DNA from: Candidatus Glassbacteria bacterium RIFCSPLOWO2_12_FULL_58_11 | GTDB lineage: Bacteria; Gemmatimonadota; Glassbacteria; GWA2-58-10 | NCBI GenBank assembly: GCA_001780825.1 | Contig: MFIX01000112.1 | Coordinates: 30,193-37,700, forward strand | Length of the DNA stretch: 7,508 bases | Reading direction: 5' to 3' | In this document: piece after piece, positions 1 to 5,412 of the stretch | How positions within the stretch are numbered: position 1 is the stretch's first letter | How the letters are laid out: each line of letters begins with the position of its first letter | The notes under the pieces: generated by a model | The model's database searches: none | Seen by the model: only the letters and a program-made list of their open reading frames with translations | What the model was told of the DNA's origin: nothing | Made by a program: the position numbers and the translations under genes

Positions 1-1
1 G

Positions 2-297
2 TTTATCGCTCAGGCGCCGTGCTGTAGCGCGGTCCTCTGCCGGGAGTGCAAATATTTCCTGGAAGATGGCTCGGCGGCGACCCAGAACATCCTGGTGGGG
101 CCTACGCCCTGGGGCTGGGCGCCTGCTGGGTCGCCGGGGATAAAAAACCTTACGCCGGCCGGATCGCCGCGCTGCTGGGCACCTCCCAGGAATACAGGCT
201 GGTGAGCCTTGTCGCCTTGGGCCATCCGGCGGGGGGCCAGCCGGAGCGGAAAGCCAGGCGTCCGGTCAAAGAGGTGCTCCACTGGGATAAATTCTGA
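2..297 (+). CDS. Nitroreductase family protein, C-terminal part, with an apparent frameshift
   Basis: This is the C-terminal end of a flavin (FMN)-dependent nitroreductase-fold oxidoreductase; the 5' part lies outside the window. Positions 2-100 read in one frame as FIAQAPCCSAVLCREC followed by KYFLEDGSAATQNILVG, the family's beta strand and the helix with the acidic-Gly-Ser-Ala-Ala pattern. The next family block, AYALGLGACW, then the KPYA, LLGTSQEYRLVSLVALGHPA and final EVLHWDKF blocks, continue only in the neighbouring frame (100-297, TGA at 295). The two halves join if one G is added to the four-G run at 97-100. So this is either a one-base deletion (pseudogene) or a homopolymer sequencing error. 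A GTG at 46 opens the second frame but gives nonsense before residue 19, so I do not take it as a start. Family assignment is confident; substrate is unknown. Confidence 0.8.
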
Positions 298-306
298 AGC
301 GTAAGT

Positions 307-398
307 CCGGAGATATCGCTCCGGCCGATTAGTTTTGCCGACTCCGCACCCCGCCGAAACTCCTTACCGGCGGAAATCAGCCTCCGGCGCCCCGCCGG
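307..398 (+). other. Three consecutive small hairpins upstream of the symporter gene
   Basis: The 140-bp gap between the nitroreductase stop and the symporter start holds three short perfect inverted repeats: CCGGAG/CTCCGG at 307-312/319-324 with a 6-nt loop, CCGCCG/CGGCGG at 351-356/368-373 with an 11-nt loop, and CCGGCG/CGCCGG at 384-389/393-398 with a 3-nt loop. The first is followed at a distance by TTAGTTTT, which is too loose for a clear intrinsic terminator. The hairpins may end nitroreductase transcription or shape the symporter leader. In GC-rich DNA, 6-bp stems are common, so function is uncertain. Confidence 0.35.
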
Positions 399-437
399 TC
401 CACAGGCCTCAAGCTTTGAAGGAGGAACATAGCGCCC

Positions 438-2126
438 ATGTTTCAACTGCACGCCGTAGATCTGTTCATCATCATCTTCTACTTCGCTTTCGTCCTGGGA
501 GTGGGTTTCTACCTCAAAAATTTTACGAAAAGCGGAGAAGATTTTTTCATGGCCGGCCGGAACCAGACCGCCTGGATCGCGGGAATCTCATTCATTGCCG
601 CGAACATGGGCGCTCTGGAGCTGATGGGCTGGTCCTCGGCCACCTATCAGTATGGGATGCTGGCCGTGCACTGGTACTGGATCGGAGCGATACCGGCGAT
701 CCTGTTCCTCGGCATTTTCATGATGCCGTTTTACCACGTGAGCAAGACCCACTCGGTCCCGGGCTACTTGCAGTTGCGTTTCGGCGAGGGCTCGCGCGCT
801 CTGGCCGGGGTAACTTTCGTGGTGATGACCGTACTGGCCAGCGGGATCAACATGTATTCGATGGGGCTGGTGCTGGAGGATTTCTTCGGCTGGGACTTCG
901 ACACCAGCATCTGGATCACCGCGATGACCGTCGCCGCCTATGTCACCATGGCCGGCCTGACCTCGGCGATTTTCAACGAGATCGTCCAGTTCTTCCTAAT
1001 CTGGGCCGGCTGTCTGCTGATCCCGATCCTGGGCTTGATCGAAATAGGCGGCTGGGACAAGCTGGTCGAGCTGGTCAACCGGCAGTCCGCGGCGCTGGCC
1101 CCCGCCGGCGCGCCGGTGCTGGACCGCATGCACATCTGGTCCACCATGGCCACGCCGGAAGCGAACCCGATGGGCATGCACTGGCTGGGGATCGTGTTCG
1201 GCCTGTGTTTCGTGCTCAGCATGGGCTACTGGACCACCGACTATCTGGTGGTCCAGCGGGTGCTGACCACCAAGGACATCCGCTCGGCCAAGACCGCCCC
1301 GATCATCGGCTCCTTTTTCAAGATGGCCATCCCCTTTATTGTCATTCTCCCCGGCCTGATCGGTTTCGCGGTCATCCCCGGCCTGTTGCCCGAAAGCCCG
1401 GATATCAGCGCCACACAGAGCTATAATGCGGTACTGCCGCTGATGATGAAACGCTATTTCGCGCCGGGTATGATCGGCCTTGGGGTAATCGCCCTGATCG
1501 CCGGGTTTATGAGCGGCATGGCCGGCAATGTCAGCGCTTTCGCCACTGTCTGGACCTATGATATCTACCGCTCCTATATCAATAAAAACGCCTCGGATTC
1601 GCATTACCTCAAACTGGGCCGCATCTCGACTGTCCTCGGCGTGCTGGTCTCTATCGCCACCACCTACATAGTCAAACGCTTCTCCAGTATCATGGACTAC
1701 ATGCAGGCCCTGTTCAGCTTCTTTATCGCGCCGCTTTTCGCCACTGTCCTGCTGGGGATGTTCTGGAAAAGGACCACGGCCAAGGCAGGCTTTTGGGGTC
1801 TGCTGCTGGGGATGTGCACCTCGGTCGGCATTTTCTTCGGCGTGCGGGCTGAGATACTCGATCCGCGCATTGTCGCCTTCAGCGCTAACCCGAGCACCAT
1901 GGCGATCAACATGTGGCAGGCGGCCTGGGCTTTCACCGTTAATCTAATCGCCACCGTCGTGATCACCTTCTTTACCCGGCCCAAGCCGGACTCCGAGCTG
2001 GTGGGGCTGGTTTACGGGGTGAGCGCGGTCCCGCACGAGGGGCCCTCCCCCTGGTACCGCCGGCCGGCAATGTGGGCCTGGCTCAGTTTCGCGATCTTTC
2101 TGGTCCTGAATATCATCTTCTGGTAA
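438..2126 (+). CDS. Sodium:solute symporter family (SSS/SLC5-type) transporter
   Basis: This is an inner-membrane Na+-coupled symporter of 562 residues, a normal length for SSS/SLC5 proteins with the LeuT-type fold. The protein is hydrophobic throughout, with about 13-14 helices. Family landmarks are DFFMAGR at 35-41, the broken first core helix ISFIAANMGALELMGW at 50-65, the AGLTSAIFNEIVQ signature at 172-184, and the segment ending GNVSAFATVWTYDIYRSYI, which matches the Na2-site helix of sugar symporters such as vSGLT. By eye, one of the two neighbouring serines of that site is Ser and the other Gly. The C-terminus (VGLVYG, then WYRRPAMWAW and a last helix) is typical of bacterial sugar-type SSS members. 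The ATG follows AAGGAGGA at about 418-426. The next gene starts 21 bp downstream, so they are probably cotranscribed. The substrate cannot be read from sequence; a sugar is a guess. Confidence 0.93.
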   Translation: MFQLHAVDLFIIIFYFAFVLGVGFYLKNFTKSGEDFFMAGRNQTAWIAGISFIAANMGALELMGWSSATYQYGMLAVHWYWIGAIPAILFLGIFMMPFYHVSKTHSVPGYLQLRFGEGSRALAGVTFVVMTVLASGINMYSMGLVLEDFFGWDFDTSIWITAMTVAAYVTMAGLTSAIFNEIVQFFLIWAGCLLIPILGLIEIGGWDKLVELVNRQSAALAPAGAPVLDRMHIWSTMATPEANPMGMHWLGIVFGLCFVLSMGYWTTDYLVVQRVLTTKDIRSAKTAPIIGSFFKMAIPFIVILPGLIGFAVIPGLLPESPDISATQSYNAVLPLMMKRYFAPGMIGLGVIALIAGFMSGMAGNVSAFATVWTYDIYRSYINKNASDSHYLKLGRISTVLGVLVSIATTYIVKRFSSIMDYMQALFSFFIAPLFATVLLGMFWKRTTAKAGFWGLLLGMCTSVGIFFGVRAEILDPRIVAFSANPSTMAINMWQAAWAFTVNLIATVVITFFTRPKPDSELVGLVYGVSAVPHEGPSPWYRRPAMWAWLSFAIFLVLNIIFW

Positions 2127-2147
2127 TAATCAAGGGAGGACCCGTTC

Positions 2148-2369
2148 ATGACGGGAAAAAGAGCGAGGGTCACCATCTGGTTTCTCTGCGGAGTGATACT
2201 CTGTGTTTACGGAGTGGCGATTATCGGCAGCGGGATTTACAACCTGTATAATCCTCCACAGGTGGTAGGCGCGGAGCTGCACCTGGATTTGTATTGGGGC
2301 TTCATCCTGCTGGCGGTAGGCGCTGTTTTCATCTATAAACAATGGCCGGACAAGGTCAGTGCTGAGTAA
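2148..2369 (+). CDS. Small two-helix membrane protein paired with the SSS symporter
   Basis: This is a 73-residue protein with two predicted transmembrane helices, at about residues 8-31 (WFLCGVILCVYGVAIIGSGI) and 50-63. They are linked by a short loop containing PPQVVGAELHLDLYWG (36-51), with polar residues E43, H45 and D47 just before the second helix. The start is well supported: GGGAGGA at 2134-2140 lies 7 nt before the ATG. It begins 21 bp after the symporter stop and ends just before a terminator, so it forms an operon with the transporter. I recall similar short proteins with a PP...ELH.D..WG loop next to SSS transporters in other bacteria, which suggests an accessory subunit or stability factor. 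That role is inference, and the family has no function I can name. Confidence 0.85.
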   Translation: MTGKRARVTIWFLCGVILCVYGVAIIGSGIYNLYNPPQVVGAELHLDLYWGFILLAVGAVFIYKQWPDKVSAE

Positions 2370-2405
2370 GAAGGGGCAAGGTTCGGCGCTAAATTATGTC
2401 AAATC

Positions 2406-2437
2406 GAGGGACGGCTTCTGCCGCCCCTCTTTTATTT
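2406..2437 (+). terminator. Rho-independent terminator after the symporter unit
   Basis: The left arm GAGGGACGGC (2406-2415) pairs with GCCGCCCCTC (2420-2429) over 10 positions with one A-C mismatch, around a TTCT loop. TTTTATTT follows directly at 2430-2437. It sits 36 bp after the small membrane protein stop. On the opposite strand the hairpin also forms, but the T tract after it is poor, so it serves mainly the plus-strand unit. Confidence 0.85.
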
Positions 2438-2479
2438 AAGACCGGCTTTGGAACGGGCAGTTGAAGGTTCGCAGGCCCT

Positions 2480-2571
2480 GGGGGCGGCGCCTGTGCGTGC
2501 CGCACAGGCGGGACCGCCGGAGTTTTGCCGGCGGTCCCGCGCGCATGGCTTCACATGCGCGCGCCGCCCCC
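2480..2571. repeat. Four-arm (cloverleaf) palindromic element, perfect junction
   Basis: These 92 bp form a closed four-way structure by perfect base pairing. The outer stem is GGGGGCGGCGC (2480-2490) with its complement at 2561-2571. Arm 1 is CTGTGCG/CGCACAG (2491-2497/2501-2507, TGC loop). Arm 2 is GCGGGACCGCCGG with its complement (2508-2520/2528-2540, AGTTTTG loop). Arm 3 is GCGCATG/CATGCGC (2541-2547/2554-2560, GCTTCA loop). That makes 38 pairs, no mismatch and no unpaired base at the junction. T2479-A2572 adds one pair, and AGGTT (2465-2469) could pair with AACCT (2572-2576) beyond a bulge. It lies between convergent genes and has no T tract on either side, so it is not a standard terminator. 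It could be a mobile palindromic repeat, a structured RNA in the methyltransferase 3' region, or a DNA cruciform site. I do not recognise the family. Confidence 0.75.
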
Positions 2572-2628
2572 AACCTCGAGGGTATAAATAAGTTCCGGGA
2601 TTTCGCTGATATTGTTTCGCGTTAAGCT

Positions 2629-3372
2629 CTAATCGAGTGTCGGGGAGCCGCGGCGGGCCAAGACAATCTGCGTCCGGCCGAAAAAAAGCGCGGCGGAGTG
2701 GAGCTGACTGTTGATCTCGCGGTTGGCGGTCCGCTGGCGCGGCTCTGGCTCGCTCAGCAGGGTTTTCAGGGTCAGCAGGTAACTCAACGGGTAGAGCGGG
2801 GCAAGCAGGAGGCAGCTCCGGCGGATGTGGTCGGTGGCCACTTTTTCGACCAGCAGGCCGCTGGTGTGCAGGATATGCCGCAGCTGCCACCAGGTGAGCG
2901 GGTAAATGTGGGCAATCGTGCGGTCCTGGATGAACTCGCTCGAAGGGCGGACAGCCAGGGCGAAAAAACCGGTCAGCAGGTAGCGCAGGCGGCTGGCCAC
3001 ATTGCTGATATTGGGCGTGGTCAGGATCAGCCTGCCTCCGGGCTTGAGTACCCGGGCCAGTTCCCTGGCGAATCCGTACTGGAACTCCAGGTGCTCGATC
3101 CCCTCGCAGCAGACAAGGTAATCATAGGCCGCGTCATCAAAAGGCAGCGGATCATCCAGGTTGCCGCTAAATAGCCGGACACGCTCGCGGGAGGCGAGGA
3201 AATTCTCCGGGTGGATATCCAGGGCATCCACTTCGTGACCCAGCGCGGCCAGCGCTGCCGAGAGCGCCCCCCTTCCCGGAGCCAGCTCGAGCAGTTTTCC
3301 CGGAGGCAGGCCTGCCGCCAGCGCGAGCACCTTTCGCTCCAGGCGCGACATTTTTGGTTTTTCGTTCGGCAA
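2629..3372 (-). CDS. Class I SAM-dependent methyltransferase (Methyltransf_11/23-like)
   Basis: This is a cytoplasmic Rossmann-fold methyltransferase of 247 residues using S-adenosylmethionine. Residue numbers are from the TTG at 3372. Motif I is LLELAPGRGALS (27-38). D52 in VDALDIH ends the second strand and should bind the SAM ribose. Next come NLDDPLPFDDAAYDYLVCC and EGIEHLE (motif II/III region), then LKPGGRLILTTPNISN (strand 5 with the PGG turn and TPN). The C-terminal third, with YPLTWWQLRHIL, resembles the lid of methyltransferases acting on small molecules or glycans. Start choice: the TTG at 3372 has GGAGG (complement of 3378-3382) 5 nt upstream. The alternatives, ATG at 3351 and TTG at 3393, have no clear ribosome site. 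It is monocistronic here, convergent with the symporter unit and divergent from the lipoprotein gene. The substrate is unknown. Confidence 0.87.
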   Translation of the reverse strand: MPNEKPKMSRLERKVLALAAGLPPGKLLELAPGRGALSAALAALGHEVDALDIHPENFLASRERVRLFSGNLDDPLPFDDAAYDYLVCCEGIEHLEFQYGFARELARVLKPGGRLILTTPNISNVASRLRYLLTGFFALAVRPSSEFIQDRTIAHIYPLTWWQLRHILHTSGLLVEKVATDHIRRSCLLLAPLYPLSYLLTLKTLLSEPEPRQRTANREINSQLHSAALFFGRTQIVLARRGSPTLD

Positions 3373-3436
3373 TCCGGCCTCCAGCCCGTACAAAGAATAA
3401 GCTGCTCAGCGGGCATTCTCCCTGTTTTCGACATCT

Positions 3437-3467
3437 GCCGGAGCCAGCTCTACTAATCCGGCTCCGC
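3437..3467. other. Inverted repeat in the divergent intergenic region
   Basis: The 266-bp gap between the divergent methyltransferase and lipoprotein genes (3373-3638) holds one clear inverted repeat. CGGAGCC (3439-3445) pairs with GGCTCCG (3460-3466) over 7 bp. An alternative register pairs GCCGGA (3437-3442) with TCCGGC (3457-3462). It lies about 65-95 bp upstream of the methyltransferase start and could be an operator or a leader hairpin. The rest of the gap shows no convincing gene, RNA or strong promoter. Confidence 0.3.
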
Positions 3468-3638
3468 ATAAGCTAACACTGCTCCGCGGCCAGGACAATA
3501 ATAGACTTCCCTCACGACAGCTGCACGTCCGGGATAATCCAAGTTGACTGTCAGAGCGCTTTTGCTTAAGTTCAACTCGGAAACGAGTACTTGATACTTG
3601 AAGCTCTTTTATGAACCGCAAATTGGGGGAAAGGATAA

Positions 3639-5156
3639 ATGAAAAAGCTCTGGTTCTGTCTGCCGGTATTTCTGGGCCTGGCTGCCTGTACCGCTCCTGA
3701 AAAGATGGAAGTGGAGCGCTGGGGCAGGTTCGAGCTGGTGTACCATGAGTCAGCCTGGAGTAATCCGTTCCGGGAGGTGAAGCTTGAGGCGATTTTCACC
3801 TCGCCTTCCGGCCATGAATTCCAGGTCGAGGGATTTTATGATGGCGATGGGGCGGGCGGGGTGAAAGGCGATGTGTTCAAGATCCGTTTCTCGCCCGGCG
3901 AAACCGGGCGCTGGAGCTGGCGCACCAGCTCCGGCAGCGCAAAGCTCGACGGCCAGCAGGGCGAATTCGAGTGCGTACCATCGGACAGGCGCGGGCCGCT
4001 GACCTATACCCCGGACCGTCCGCGCTATCTTCACTGGGCCTCGGGGGAAATTTTCTTCGAGTCCGGACCCAACGACCCGGAATGTTTCCTGGCTAACGGC
4101 TTTCTGACCCAGGAGCAGCGCTTTAAAGCCCTCGACTACCTGGCCGGAGCGGGCTGCAATATCCTCTATATGGGCATGGTCAATGCCGGCCCCGGGGATG
4201 GCGACCCGGAGATGAAAGTCACCCCCTGGACCGGGGGCTTTGACAAGCCGAATTTCGAGGATATCTGTCTGCTCTTCATGAACCGCCTGAATGGCGTTCT
4301 CGACCACATGGACAGTCTCGGTATGGTGGCGCACCTGGTGTTCTACCTAGATGACTGTTGCGAGATCTCGAAAGCGATCACCCCGGACCAGGAGGAAATG
4401 CTTTTCCACTACCTGGTGGCCCGTTTCGGCTCGTATCCCGGTATTGTCTGGAACCTGGCCGAGGAGTACGAGGAGTGTTTCGATTCCGCCTGGTGCGCCA
4501 GCCGCGCCGCCCTGCTTCACCGGCTCGACCCGCTGCAGCACCCGGTCACTGTACACCAGCTCTCCAGCGACACTTTTGCCTTCCCCGGCAGTCCGGATTT
4601 CGACCTGACCGCCACCCAGTACAATTTTACCGATCCCGATTCCATGAACAAGACCGCGCTTAAGCTGCGCGCGCAGCTCGAATCAGCGGGACGGCCCATG
4701 CCGGTTTCGATTATCGAGTGGACGCCGTTCTCTCCCGAACAGGCCGGGGAGGCCCGAAAGGGCATCTGGGCAATAGCGACAGGCGGCGGCACTTATCAGA
4801 TATTCAACAAGCGCGATCTGGAGCCGATGAGCGCGGATTTCGCCCAATGGCAGGAATGCTGGCGCTACGCCGCGATCCTTAAATCCGTGATGGAAAAACT
4901 GCCCCTGGATGATATGGCTCCGGACAACCGGCTGGTCTCGCGGGGTTACTGCCTGGCCACTCCAGGCAAGGCTTACCTGGCCTACCTGCCGACGGGCGGA
5001 AATTTCACCCTGGATGTGGAGAGCGCAAAAGAGTCCTTGGAGGCGGTCTGGATCGATCCGCGCACCGGGGAGCGCACCGGCGCGGGAATGGTGAAAGCCG
5101 GGCAAGCGAGTTTCGAGACTCCCTCAGACCAGGACTGGGCGCTGTTACTGAAATGA
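3639..5156 (+). CDS. DUF5060 lipoprotein, putative glycoside hydrolase with collagen-binding-like C-terminus
   Basis: This is a 505-residue exported lipoprotein. The signal peptide runs MKKLWFCLPVFLGLAAC, with lipobox LAAC and lipidated Cys17; Thr at the next position suggests outer-membrane sorting. Residues about 23-112 match DUF5060: VERWGRFEL, NPF..VKLEAIFTSPSG, GFYDGDG, FKIRFSPGETGRWSWRTSS. Residues about 125-425 look like a clan GH-A style barrel: ARFGSYPGIVWNLAEEYEE (W271-N-L-A-E275-E276) is the likely acid/base strand, and SIIEWTPF (E360) a candidate nucleophile strand. Residues about 428-505 (AYLAYLPTGG, WIDPRTGERTGAG, DQDWALLL) match the collagen-binding-like domain found at the end of DUF4038/apiosidase-like enzymes. 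The start follows GGGGAAAGGA at 3625-3634. No partner gene is adjacent. The substrate, probably a plant or microbial polysaccharide side chain, is inferred; the catalytic residues come from eye alignment. Confidence 0.82.
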   Translation: MKKLWFCLPVFLGLAACTAPEKMEVERWGRFELVYHESAWSNPFREVKLEAIFTSPSGHEFQVEGFYDGDGAGGVKGDVFKIRFSPGETGRWSWRTSSGSAKLDGQQGEFECVPSDRRGPLTYTPDRPRYLHWASGEIFFESGPNDPECFLANGFLTQEQRFKALDYLAGAGCNILYMGMVNAGPGDGDPEMKVTPWTGGFDKPNFEDICLLFMNRLNGVLDHMDSLGMVAHLVFYLDDCCEISKAITPDQEEMLFHYLVARFGSYPGIVWNLAEEYEECFDSAWCASRAALLHRLDPLQHPVTVHQLSSDTFAFPGSPDFDLTATQYNFTDPDSMNKTALKLRAQLESAGRPMPVSIIEWTPFSPEQAGEARKGIWAIATGGGTYQIFNKRDLEPMSADFAQWQECWRYAAILKSVMEKLPLDDMAPDNRLVSRGYCLATPGKAYLAYLPTGGNFTLDVESAKESLEAVWIDPRTGERTGAGMVKAGQASFETPSDQDWALLLK

Positions 5157-5198
5157 TAAGCTTCTGAAACTGAGTATTCGCAAGATTCTGCAAACCCG

Positions 5199-5278
5199 GT
5201 AGGAGCGGCCCTCTGTGGCCGCCCATTGTCCGAAAATTCTCTGATCGCAGCCGGGCGCACACGGGGGTACGCCCCTGC
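5199..5278. repeat. REP-like doublet: two inverted hairpin units, the left beginning GTAG
   Basis: The left unit (5199-5224) starts GTAGGAGCGGCC and folds through GCGGCC/GGCCGC (5205-5210/5217-5222, CTCTGT loop). The right unit (5253-5278) is an inverted, diverged copy. Read on the minus strand it starts GCAGGGGCGTACC and contains the same GTGTG..CGCCC end; its hairpin is GGGCG..AC/GT..CGCCC with one mismatch. The units are 28 bp apart. A GTAG foot followed by a GC-rich hairpin, in inverted pairs, is how REP elements mobilised by RAYT (TnpA-REP) transposases look, for example in Pseudomonas. No transposase is in the window. Both units lie in the 256-bp gap after the lipoprotein gene, where no obvious terminator is seen. 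Confidence 0.6.
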
Positions 5279-5317
5279 ATGAGAAGCGAAGGGAATTTTT
5301 TCTGAACTATAAGGGCT

Positions 5318-5353
5318 AAGTCCAGGCGGAGATGCGTCGGAAACAACGGACTT
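5318..5353 (+). other. Long-loop hairpin in the AICAR transformylase leader
   Basis: AAGTCC (5318-5323) pairs perfectly with GGACTT (5348-5353) around a 24-nt purine-rich loop and is followed by two more Ts. It lies 60 bp upstream of the ATG at 5413. The long loop argues against an ordinary terminator, and I see no match to the known ZTP/AICAR or purine riboswitch cores. A leader regulatory element is possible but not demonstrated. Confidence 0.2.
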
Positions 5354-5412
5354 TTGCTCATTTCTGTATCGGTTAACTATTTGCATTGCTTAACTAAACG
5401 CAAAGGCAGATC

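Noticed and set aside
335..1426. A 363-residue plus-strand open frame overlapping the symporter.
   Set aside because: It is rich in Arg, His, Pro and Gly, as expected of an out-of-frame reading of a GC-rich gene; the overlapping frame encodes a clear SSS transporter.
2521..2530. The 10-mer AGTTTTGCCG occurs at 331-340 and again in the loop of the four-arm element.
   Set aside because: Tens of shared 10-mers are expected by chance in a window this size, and the flanks do not match.
2480..2571. The four-arm element as a tRNA, an intrinsic terminator or a CRISPR repeat.
   Set aside because: No tRNA invariant loop sequences, no T tract on either strand and no repeated spacer layout.
3544..3572. 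Possible sigma-70 promoter, TTGACT with a 17-nt gap to TAAGTT, upstream of the lipoprotein gene.
   Set aside because: The -10 box matches only about half of the consensus and the organism's promoter code is unknown; the flanking AGTTGA/TCAACT dyad is also weak.
5373..5396. Direct repeat TTAACTA (5373-5379 and 5390-5396) just before the AICAR transformylase start.
   Set aside because: Two 7-mers in an AT-rich leader are not enough to call an operator.
5280..5412. A ZTP/AICAR (pfl) or purine riboswitch upstream of the AICAR transformylase.
   Set aside because: I looked for the conserved core blocks and did not find them in the leader; only a simple long-loop stem is present.
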